DNA of 19,651 nt from Phoronis ovalis (taxonomy: Eukaryota > Phoronida > Phoronidae): positions 1 to 19,651 of the forward strand of contig JAOXYB010015232.1 in assembly GCA_028565635.1 (NCBI GenBank), written 5' to 3'. The translations under genes were made by a program, and so were the position numbers. The number at the start of each line of letters is the position of its first letter. The stretch's first letter is position 1. The notes below the pieces were generated by a model, which worked only from the letters and a program-made list of their open reading frames with translations, had not been told where the DNA came from and did not search any database. Positions 10,369 to 18,909 of this stretch are shown piece by piece.

Positions 10369-10724
10369 AATGTTATCTTGGTATTATAATCCGTTACAAA
10401 ACTGTATATACTTACCTTATCTACTACTAATAAAAAAAACAACATTATTTATTTCACAACTACAATAAAAAAAATATGTGCTCTTCATACCATTGTTATT
10501 TAGTAGCAGGCAAGTTAAAGTTTATAAACAATAAATGTAATTATATGACGGTAACATTCTTGGGTTGCCTGTTGCCATGTCCTTCGTTTGCTTGCTTTGT
10601 GTATTGTACAATATGTAATCTATAAGGCAGCAACACTACCTTCATTATGATAAATTATATGTTTTTCACTTGTGATGCAGATTATAGTCTGGGAAACATG
10701 AGCATCCGATAAATGTAACCTTAC

Positions 10725-10778
10725 TTCATGAATCACGTCAGCGAGATGAGCTACCCACAAAGCATTCACACCAAAGTG
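10725..10778 (-). CDS. Exon-like island, 18 codons, unassigned
   Basis: On the minus strand, TTTCTTGATAG precedes HFGVNALWVAHLADVIHE and GAA|GTAAGG follows. The segment is richer in G and C than its flanks and is open in phase 0 at both ends. Family not recognised. Confidence 0.28.
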
Positions 10779-10912
10779 CTATCAAGAAATATGAAAAAAC
10801 ACCAAACCAATTTTTTTTATAGCTTCGTAGGTTGTTATTTCAAAAAATTTGACTAGTTAATTTCATTTTGATAAGAACAGTATCTCATTAACTCTTATGT
10901 ACAGAATCTTAC

Positions 10913-10976
10913 AATCACTGCCTCTGAATTATGTTCCTGGACCTGCCTCATCACGCTCCGATGATTCAAGAAGCAT
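10913..10976 (-). CDS. Exon-like island, 21 codons, unassigned
   Basis: On the minus strand a CCTATAG acceptor precedes one base plus CFLNHRSVMRQVQEHNSEAV-I, then ATT|GTAAGA. It ends in phase 0, compatible with the island at 10725-10778. The acceptor has a weak pyrimidine tract, and no upstream exon in phase was found. Confidence 0.25.
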
Positions 10977-11501
10977 CTATAGGACACTTATGTTTCCCCA
11001 ACTACCATAAACATATTTCCCTTAATGTCAAAACGTTTACTCTAATTGGCAAAACATAAACATTTCTAAAACTACTTAGCAGGTCTTAACAAATTTGAAT
11101 CTTTAACAGTTTTAAATAATAATGCTTTATATACTAATTAAAGCCAACATTATATATAAAGTTTTTACATCACAAATCTATGTACTTTTTATGTTATTGC
11201 AATGAGTAAAAGAAAGGCATGGATAATTAAGGAACCCAGTAGCCTAATTTTGAAATATCAGTTTTTAGTTGGCCCATCTTTGGATTATCCGGCAGTACAG
11301 TAAATCTTTCAGTTCTTATTTTGAAGGAATCTAAAACTAAACAAATTGCATTTAAAACTGAACAATTGTAGAAATAAACTAGGTATTAGATAATATGACT
11401 GATAACATATCTATACAAATTTTAATTTTTTTATTGTTGTTTTAAGCCAACAGTTAATTTTTCTGATTAGTAATTTTAACATATTTACAACTTGTTTACA
11501 T
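10977..11501. other. Intergenic, nothing recognised
   Basis: AT-rich sequence without an exon, RNA gene or element that I can support. Confidence 0.55.
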
Positions 11502-11618
11502 CAGGCCAAGCCATTGTTATTCCGGGTTATTGAATGTTCATGCCCATTAAACAAGGTTTTCTTTAAAAAGGGAAATGGTTGTGCCCATTAAGCAAGGTTT
11601 CTTTTTGGTCTGGCCTAA
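11502..11618. mobile_element. Short inverted-repeat element ending GGTCTGGCCTAA
   Basis: The left end CAGGCCAAGCC and the right end GGTCTGGCCTAA are roughly inverted to each other. Inside, TGCCCATTAAACAAGGTTT (11541-11559) is repeated directly with one change at 11582-11600. A related segment in inverted orientation lies at 16646-16697. The boundaries are approximate. Confidence 0.5.
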
Positions 11619-11639
11619 ATGAGCTAATTTCTTCGATTA

Positions 11640-11941
11640 AAGAGCAATGACATTGACAGACAACTGCAACATGACTTCAGGTCATGTAAATATTGCATAT
11701 CGTGATCACTGGAAATGTAGCATGACCCCAGTCACTGCGCATGTGCCAGTTTGAGCAAAAACTGACGCGAGGGGGCGAGTGTGACCCCAGGTCATCAGTT
11801 CATAGGATATGACGTCCCGCACCGTGTGGTGGTGTTTAATGGCCTGAAATCCGGGCCCGAAATACATGACTTGCCGTATCTTCTTAGTGATACTTTTGTA
11901 TATCTGGTGACTGGGCGCTCCTCTTAAACTCTGCAGTCACA
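11640..11941 (+). promoter_or_regulatory. Promoter region of the methyltransferase gene
   Basis: This GC-richer block sits directly before the start codon. It contains TGCGCATGTGC (11736-11746), a one-mismatch NRF-1-like site; TGACGTCC (11810-11817), a CRE-like site; and a cluster of GGTCA half-sites, including the palindrome CATGAC-n5-GTCATG (11670-11686) and TGACCCCAGGTCA near 11782-11794. Factor binding is inference. Confidence 0.45.
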
Positions 11942-12005
11942 ATGCCTGAATGGTTTGGATTCGACCATAAAATCGTAGCAACTACTGCAATAGTAGTTTC
12001 ATCCG
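11942..12005 (+). CDS. Methyltransferase gene exon 1 (first half of membrane helix)
   Basis: ATG after GCAGTCACA, then [20 protein letters not shown], ending G|GTAAG inside a Gly codon. Phase and hydrophobic character continue exactly into the exon at 17175, which supports this distant first exon. Confidence 0.75.
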
Positions 12006-15000
12006 GTAAGTTGTGCTTTCAAACCCTCGTGTTTCCTTTCATTTCTTAAGCCTCAAAGGCATCAACAACATTGTTTAATTTAAACTAAAGACAAGACTTT
12101 CAATGTTTCTCCATATTTCAAATGTTGTACAATTTCTCAAGTTACTGTGCACAAGCTAGGTGGTTTACTTGTAGCCAATAGAAAGCCATGTACACAGACA
12201 CAATGTTTAATCTGCTCCTACACAGACATAGATCTTGTATAGTGGCTGGAACACAATCAAATGAACAAATTCACTTAACTGTTAAAATATTCACTCAGAT
12301 ACTACAAACTGCAGCTGTTCCATTTATAATAACACCTAGAAACAACTGTGTTAATAGCACTCAAAATCTTTGCCATATATTAATTATTATTCAGTTGAAC
12401 GTCAGAGCAAGAAAAAAAAAATTCTAAGCATGTTAAACAAATTCTAATCCTTTTTAGTGACCCTGCTATCGCTTGCCTACGGGGAAGCCATGGGGTCATG
12501 CCCAGATAGTGTTAAAACCAGTAGAAGTTAGCTTCCTTCAAAAACACTCATTGTGTGTCAAAAAATTCAATAAATTCCCGGGATAACTTCAAACCAAAAT
12601 TATCGTCTTGTTTGCCTCTGATCCCGGGATGTCACTCAATATAAAGTGATGACGGGGATGCTCGGCGCTCAAGGGGTCTATATTTCGGCACAGCGTCCTG
12701 GTCAAGGGGTGCTTTTTTGCTATTTATTTTACCTTGTCCGGGTCAAGGGTCTGTCATCTATATAGTGTTATCTACATGTATCTCTCCGCTTTAAAGGGTA
12801 CGTTTTTTCATAAATGTCAAAGTAACCGGCAAAGAAAGTGCCCGGGAAACTGCCTTAAAAGAACTTAAAACATCTACTTTAATGAAAATCTTATCCACTT
12901 CCGAGTTTTATTTCCCCTTATATTCTGGTCAAGGGTAGGTTTTTTTCAAAATTCGTCTCACGGGCAGGGATTTTTCATTTTTTTTGTGCCTAGCATACCC
13001 GTATATAATCTTTTGGAGTGACCCCCCCCCGGGCCTCTGATACTCCTTTTTGGGTTATCTGTCATTTGAAGCGTGATTAATACTCCTCAAGGTCACTTAG
13101 CAGATGTACAAATCCATTACCACTCAGACCAACACGAAATTTCCATCTTGCAGACTTTATTTGGTCGGAAATGACGTCGCATTCGCCAGCGACACTAAGC
13201 GGCAATCTGAATAGTTTCAGGTAGACTAATGGAAAACTGGGTTGCACTTAATTCAGATCATGGCGCAGATTTGTGGGCGTAAGCATGAGCGGGAGGATAG
13301 GGAACCAGTTTTCGATTAGTGTAGTGAACGCGAATTTCACGTTGGTCTGAGTGGACATGGATTTGTATGCTTAAAGTCACCTTGAGGAGTATTAATCTTC
13401 AAGTGATAGCTATATAAACCCAAGAAAGAGTATCAGAGACAAACAAGTTGACAATTTTGGTTCGAATTTTCGAAAAACGGTGAATGTTTTTGCAAGAGGC
13501 TAACTTCTACTGGTTTTAACACTATCTGTGCCATGATACAGCTTCGTCAAAGGCAAGCGATAGTAGGGTCATGTAGCCAGAACGAAACAAATACAGACTC
13601 ACTCATGATGATTGTGATAGGATTAACATGATGAATGCTAGACAAATTTTAAACAATCTACTAAATATTGTAGGCATAAATATTATTCATAGCAACCTGA
13701 TAAATTAAAACACGCTAGATTAAACAACGCTAAGCTGTGCTTCTTAAAGATGAGAACAATTCTGATAAGAAAACTAATACAATTACAGATAAACAATTGT
13801 ATGAGTACTTTTCAAAAATGTGTAACCCAGATAATGACCTCCATATTAATGTGGATGATGACTCTGAAAATTTCTGTGATAAACAGGTAGAAGCTGATAT
13901 GATTTGCATATTTGAGGAGCTTAACTGTTGTATTGGAAAAAATGAAGTACTTTCGGCTATTAAGGATTTGAAACGGGGGGGGGGGGAAGTGATTACTGCA
14001 CCTTTATTGACTTTTGGAAGGCCTTCGATACTGTAAATAGAAATCTGTTGTGAAATAAGCTAATTAATTATGGAATAATTGGAAATATGCTTAAGATAAT
14101 TAAATGCATATATAACTGGATGAAATCCAGAGTTCATACAGCAGATGTTTTGACAGAGGCCTTTGATTGTTTATTAGGTGTCAGACAGGGTGAAAGTTAA
14201 TAAATATACATAACATAAAAATAGATTCCACTAAACTTGTGGGTGTGATCACTGGTTTATTATTAAAAAAATAAATATCCTATTTTAAGCAGAATTTTTT
14301 AATTGATGCTTACCCACATGGAAATAAATATTATAATGCAATGATTCTTGGATAAAAATTGAAAGGCTTGTTTATCATAAATAAATGTTGTTATCCCTGG
14401 GCCTGACTTAAATTAATGGCTGGTATGCATTTTTGTGAACAAAACGCGTAAAAAGGGTAATTTTTAAAAGCAAAGCATGTTAACTTGTGTACGCAATAAC
14501 GGTTACATTTTTTGACAAAATATACAAAAGGGTACTTTATTACACAATCGAAATCTAGGTGAGTTCACTTCCTACAGAGCTTACACTTACAGCAGTATTA
14601 TAGGTATATAATAAATTGCAATGAAAGTGGTAACAGAACATTCTCAATGCTATACAGTATAAACAAAATTCTCCCCGCATAGTATCTAAAATCTTGTAAA
14701 ACTTCTTTCAGTCAGTAAGGGGTTAAATTTTAAAAATGGGAAAGTGCACTTAGGGGTTTTCTAAAAAACTTGTTCACAAACATGGGTACCAGTAATTCCC
14801 TTGAGTCAGATCCCCAGGGTTGTCATAAGCAATTCCATTTGTAAAAGTTTTAATCATCACTTTATTAGCATATTTTAAAAGTTTTTAAATTGTTGCTGCG
14901 TGTAGATGTATGGAATAAATTTTATTTGATTATAACTATTGGATAGGTTATTAAAAAAACAAACACAGAAAATTATCTTTCTTGTATTCTACAGAATTTT

Positions 15001-18000
15001 ACTGTGTAAAAAGAACTTTTTTATTAAAGATTTATCGAGTTTGTTTGGTCTTTGCCTTTACACTCTTGCACATTAATAACCGGGGACAAACACTAAAATA
15101 CAAAATATTCAACAGTAAATACAGATGTACTTCAAATTGCTTGTTTTCCAAGAACAATTGTACAGGACTGCAGTAATGAGCTTCCAGATAGTTTGAGCGC
15201 TGCAAACACCATCAGTACCTATAGGAATAAAGTGACCTTGGGGGGCAGTTGTCAAAAATTTTGGTAGGGGTGTGTGGTTCAGCGTAAAAAACCCTGACGC
15301 TGTAGTAAATAAAGGTTACCTAAATTATACTCTGTAGTAAATGAAATATTTATGACAGTATATCATGTAGTAAATAGTTATCCCAGAAAATATACACTGT
15401 CGTAAATTCACTTGTAAATTATATATCTTGTAGTAGATAAGTATTTGAAAATATACGGATAATTTTTCGTACTTATCGTAAATGCCTTTTCTAAGAATAC
15501 CGCCTATGGTAAATGAGTATTGTTTGAAAATATGCTCTGTGGTAAATATCCAACAAGAAGTAAACCCTACAAAAATAATGAGATGTGTGGAAAAGGTACT
15601 CTTATGGTAAATGTAGAGCTGAAAAAGGGGGCTTTTTCAACACAAAATAAATGTTTTCTGAAAGTTAACATTAATGCTATGTCATGGTGGTACTTTTAAG
15701 ACTCATGTGTGCAACGCGTGAAATTTAATTATACAGGTATATATATTATATAGGTTATTATATGTATGTGTTTGATAATGGTAAAAAATGTAAGATGGTT
15801 TATATGCCTAGGGAAAGGATAAAATTGAAAAAGTAATAATTGTAACATACAAATCTATTTCAATGAAAAATCTACAGCAGTGCACCACTGTATACAACGT
15901 TTCTAGTTTTGTTGTCTTCACTTGTGATCATATGTACTGACAAAAATTGGACCTGTGTCGTTTTCACTCAAATTCAACGTACACACACACATAGCTCTAG
16001 ACACGTGGGCATTACACCACACCTAACTTGACATGATCTAAAAATTCTTAAAATCACTGGTTAGATTCAGTTTGATTCCTGTACCTCAATCATTTTATGT
16101 CCCGCGCAGTGATGCCTCGTAAACATTGCCTCATTTATTTATTTATCCCCTCCTGTGTCATATACATGTCAATCAATGTCTCGTGTCAATTTCGACGACA
16201 CAGCACTATGTGCACATTGTTATGATTGAACCAACATACATCACATAAATGTTCACATAACATTTGCACTTCCCTTTTATATCACATCCCTGCAAGAATC
16301 AAACCCAGAACCTTTTCACTCATTGCTATAGATAGTCTGACACACTGCAAATGCACCACAAAGATGAGTTGAGGGTAATTCAGGGGTAATAAACTGTGTC
16401 TGGTACCACAATGCAAAGCGAGAAGAATGGCGATATACTCTCAAAGTATGAAATTGCATAAGGTTTAGGCTGAACAGAATGAGCAAAGCAGGGTAAGTCA
16501 ACAGCCCAGTAACACAATAGACTATACAACTAATGCGTCCACAAAACACGGGAGAGCCTGCTCACTGGTGTAGCCAGTACAGGTCTTCAAAGTTGGAAAA
16601 CTCTCTTTTGTATATGTAGATGTCACTTTTTGGAACTTTTCGTCATTAGGCCAGACCAAAAAAATCTCTTATTTTTTAAGCCTTGTTCAACGGGCACGCC
16701 TGTCAAAGTGAAAAATAATATTATTTTTTTAAACTAGAAAAAAAAGAGAAGCATCTGAGCCTTGTGGCTCTATAATTTGTTGATACATTGATAATCCTTA
16801 CGTAAACATTTAGTTTGAAACTTTCAATTATCTGAACACGCTTGTAATTAGTTTCGCAATAGTACTTGTTGTAGAAGTAAAATTTTACAACCATGTGAGA
16901 ACATTCAGTCATTTAGGAATTTTCATGAAAATAGTCTTATGATTTTTGCTGTGCTGCTTCAATTCATACACAAACAGTGTGGATGCTACTACAACAGTTA
17001 CGCAAGAAACATTGGTTACTACTAGCATTTGCTACAAATATCTCGGATCTCCAACACGAAAACGAAGTGATGCAGCCAAAAAGCTAATAATTAATGTTCT
17101 ACAAATCTAGTTGTCCCTGCTTTGTAATAATAATTTCTACTATATTTTACAATTCATTTTTTACTTATTGACAGGTGTTGCTGCGTATGCCACATATCGA
17201 CTGTTCCGGCAAAATCGTCAAAGTCGTGTTGACAATAAAACATACGAAAGTCAGAAACTTCTTCACGAGTATTTAGGTTTTCACTACGGTTTACCACATG
17301 AAGTTCTGAAATGGGACTTTGGTCCAAACAATGCATTAGATTTCCCTAAAAGATGTGCCGATCTGTGCAGAAGGCACTGTTCTAATCAGGTAGTGTACCT
17401 GCAATAAACTATTAGTTATGCTAGTCAGTTACTGTAAATTTGGGACTAATGTTAATTGCTTTAGTTTCGGCTACAAATGTCATCAAGTGTGCAATATATT
17501 TTTTTTTCAATTCTACATTATTGGACCCAATATTTTGTGGCATCCCTCATTCCCTGTTTGATAGATAAGTCAAAATTTTCCTGATATTTTTAATTAATAA
17601 AATTAATAGCAAACCTATTATGGCATTTTTATGATCCCTTTTTGGGAATAAACAAATTATATCAATTTTATTTCTTAAACTAATATAAGGCTGCCATCGG
17701 AGGGTATCCTTCTTTGTGGATAAAATTAATTTTAACCGTTGGGAATCTATTATGTTTGGGCTTATCCGGTATTCTATATTTTGAGTTTCTCTTCAAGGGA
17801 GTGAAAATTTTTGATAAATAAAGAACTTTAAAGTTGAGGTTCTACTAAGATGGCTTGTATTTCTAAGCCTTCTATTTTAATTTAGTAATAAATTATGGAC
17901 TTTTTTGAACTTAACAGGTTATCAATTATTTATGTCCCGACATACAATTCTGGCAACGTGTTTCATTAGTTTTTGGTTAGTTGAGTTTGATCAAACCCCC

Positions 18001-18909
18001 TCTAACTTCCGGTTGTGCCACAAAGGAGTGCATGCAAATAGCTTAAAATTATCGCAAGTTTCGAATTTCATTGCCAGGTTTATATAAAGGTCACATTTGT
18101 ATGGATTGTGAAATACAAAACAATGACTAATGGTTAAGTATGTTTTTTCCCACTGCAGATTAAAAATACAAGAATTATTTTTGAAGCCTCTACAAATTGA
18201 ATATTGTAAAATGCACTTTCATGAGAAAGTGAATCAAATAATTTCTTAAACTAAATTAAAATGTCTGTGTTAGTTTTGAATATGATGAATCCCGATGCCT
18301 TTAATAACAATGTTATTCTTTTAGGAAACATATTAAATTAATAACATATCAATTCAATCTTTATTCGTAGTCTGGTATTCCTAGTCGTGCTCTTGACATT
18401 GGTTGTGCTGTTGGAAGATCAACATTTGAACTCGCTTCAGACTTCAGTAGTGTCATAGGCATTGATTTTAGCCAGTCTTTTATCGATTCATGTAATAGGT
18501 GAGCATGTAATATGAGTCTGATGAAATATTAAGGGGAACAGTGTTTTAGAATTTCTTATTGAATAATGCTGAGACTAAATTCAAGTATTGGGATTTTATT
18601 GACAAGAGTATGTTACATGTATTTGTGAAGTGTTTGGTCATTCCGTATTTTACTATTTATAGTGTCGTACTATTTTTCTGTGCACAAAATAAATACTGAT
18701 TCTGCCGCTATATTATAATAAGCAAATGTTGAAAACAATTTTTCCACTCAAATTCTGAAATCATAAGTAATTTGTTTATATCGCTTATAAAGTATCATGA
18801 AAAAGCTATTTTTTATTACAGGTTAAAGGCAGATGGTTTGTTTGAATATTTTGTAAATGATGAAGGCGATATTGTCACACCTCTTACAGCAAGAGTAGAT
18901 AAAGATATT
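11942..18909 (+). CDS. Membrane-anchored OvoA-type SAM methyltransferase, N-terminal 165 codons (continues right)
   Basis: Exons are 11942-12005, 17175-17389, 18371-18498 and 18822-18909, all GT-AG and in phase (495 nt); the last ends in phase 0 and the gene leaves the window. Residues 11-29 ([19 protein letters not shown]) form a hydrophobic helix followed by basic [10 protein letters not shown], so the positive-inside rule puts the catalytic part in the cytosol. From residue 45 the sequence follows the C-terminal domain of OvoA-type enzymes (putative 4-mercaptohistidine N1-methyltransferase family): [26 protein letters not shown], then SAM motif [12 protein letters not shown] (100-110) and the acidic Asp125 in VIGIDFS. 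Full OvoA has DinB and sulfatase-modifying-like domains before this; none is seen here. The start has A at -3. Likely substrate: a thiol-histidine or related small molecule, by family only. The last part of the Rossmann fold is outside the window. Confidence 0.85.
12006..12456. other. Methyltransferase gene intron 1, first part
   Basis: A short open frame at 12188-12427 has no motif. No element recognised before the foldback. Confidence 0.55.
12457..13573. mobile_element. Long foldback (inverted-repeat) element, interrupted
   Basis: The left end GTGACCCTGCTATCGCTTGCC is mirrored at the right end (13552-13573). The left arm (12457-12622 and 13042 onward to about 13230) pairs with a right arm running from about 13310 to 13573. 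Matching blocks include GATAGTGTTAAAACCAGTAG, TTAATACTCCTCAAGG and CACTCAGACCAAC. Without the inserted element it is about 700 bp, mostly stem. It has no coding capacity. It lies in intron 1 and would form a hairpin in the pre-mRNA. Confidence 0.85.
12623..13033. mobile_element. 411-bp element nested in the foldback (copy C), with 8-bp target duplication
   Basis: The insert interrupts the left arm of the foldback. CCTCTGAT stands on both sides (12615-12622 and 13034-13041), and the arm resumes after it in register with the uninterrupted right arm. The ends are inverted: CCCGGGATGTCACTC at the left, and the complement of the right end reads CCCGGGGGGGGGTCACTCC. Inside are degenerate units such as ACCCTTGACCAG (minus strand). 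It has no coding capacity. Confidence 0.85.
13737..14200 (+). mobile_element. Decayed LINE reverse transcriptase fragment
   Basis: The first frame (13737-13974) encodes [13 protein letters not shown], then [20 protein letters not shown], the segment just before the RT fingers in CR1/jockey-like ORF2. A run of 12 G (13975-13986) follows. In another frame, 14003-14200 gives [13 protein letters not shown], which is RT motif A (F-x-D-x-x-x-AFD), an internal TGA at 14051, and GVRQGES (motif B). The region between, the catalytic YxDD and the rest are missing. It is non-functional. Confidence 0.8.
13975..13986 (+). repeat. Poly-G run (12 G)
   Basis: Twelve G bases at the deletion and frame-change point of the LINE fragment. 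It is a likely site of replication slippage and of assembly uncertainty. Confidence 0.9.
14395..14819. mobile_element. 425-bp element with CCCTGGG ends (copy D)
   Basis: The left end CCCTGGGCCTGACTTAA and the complement of the right end (CCCTGGGGATCTGACTCAA) are inverted matches. Flanks TTGTTAT (14388-14394) and TTGTCAT (14820-14826) differ by one base, consistent with an old 7-bp target duplication. It has no coding capacity. Size and end style resemble copies A and C. Confidence 0.55.
14820..15235. other. Intron 1, nothing recognised
   Basis: A short open frame at 14982-15176 has no motif or exon signals in phase. Confidence 0.55.
15236..15642. mobile_element. Approximately 400-bp repeat related to copy A (copy B)
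   Basis: Aligns in the same orientation with 2081-2440: TGGTTCAGCGTAAAAAACCC against TGGTCCAGGGTGAAAACACT, then a shared AATTCACTTGTAAATTATAT block, and the ending GTAAATGTAGAGCTGAAAAA against GTAAATGTATGAGCTGAACA. At least eight degenerate GTAAATG-type units occur. It begins with a G run (CTTGGGGGG). The outer ends and target duplication could not be fixed; the right end may extend to about 15698. Confidence 0.7.
15643..16645. other. Intron 1, nothing recognised
   Basis: Contains a short ACACACACAC run near 15980. The minus-strand open frame at 16316-16549 has no recognisable motif. Confidence 0.55.
16646..16697. repeat. Inverted partner of the GGTCTGGCCTAA element
   Basis: TTAGGCCAGACCAAAAAAAT followed by GCCTTGTTCAACGGGCAC is the reverse complement, with small changes and an 11-15-bp spacer difference, of 11581-11618. 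Only one end of the element is clear. Confidence 0.6.
16698..17174. other. Intron 1, last part
   Basis: AT-rich; no element or exon before the acceptor at 17174. Confidence 0.55.
17175..17389 (+). CDS. Methyltransferase gene exon 2
   Basis: Acceptor TTACTTATTGACAG; encodes the end of the helix, the basic flank and the conserved N-terminal part of the methyltransferase ([18 protein letters not shown]). The donor CAG|GTAGTG is in phase 0. Confidence 0.9.
17390..18370. other. Methyltransferase gene intron 2
   Basis: AT-rich, nothing recognised. The open frame at 17905-18087 has no motif. Confidence 0.6.
18371..18498 (+). CDS. Methyltransferase gene exon 3 (SAM-binding motif)
   Basis: Acceptor TTTATTCGTAG; encodes [20 protein letters not shown] and [13 protein letters not shown], that is, motif I with its glycine-rich loop and the acidic residue after strand 2. 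The donor AG|GTGAGC splits an Arg codon. Confidence 0.93.
18499..18821. other. Methyltransferase gene intron 3
   Basis: 323 nt, AT-rich, nothing recognised. Confidence 0.7.
18822..18909 (+). CDS. Methyltransferase gene exon 4
   Basis: Acceptor TTTTTTATTACAG; encodes [20 protein letters not shown] and ends DKDI|GTAAGT in phase 0. The G-x-x-x-Y...EGDI pattern follows the OvoA-type domain. Later exons are outside the window. Confidence 0.88.

Noticed and set aside
13455-13475. GGTTCGAAT resembling a tRNA B box
   Set aside because: It lies within the right arm of the foldback, with no A box at the right distance and no cloverleaf.
16316-16549. Minus-strand frame of 77 codons
   Set aside because: No family motif, no exon-like composition change and no splice sites in phase.
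17154-17336. Minus-strand frame of 60 codons
   Set aside because: Antisense shadow of methyltransferase exon 2.
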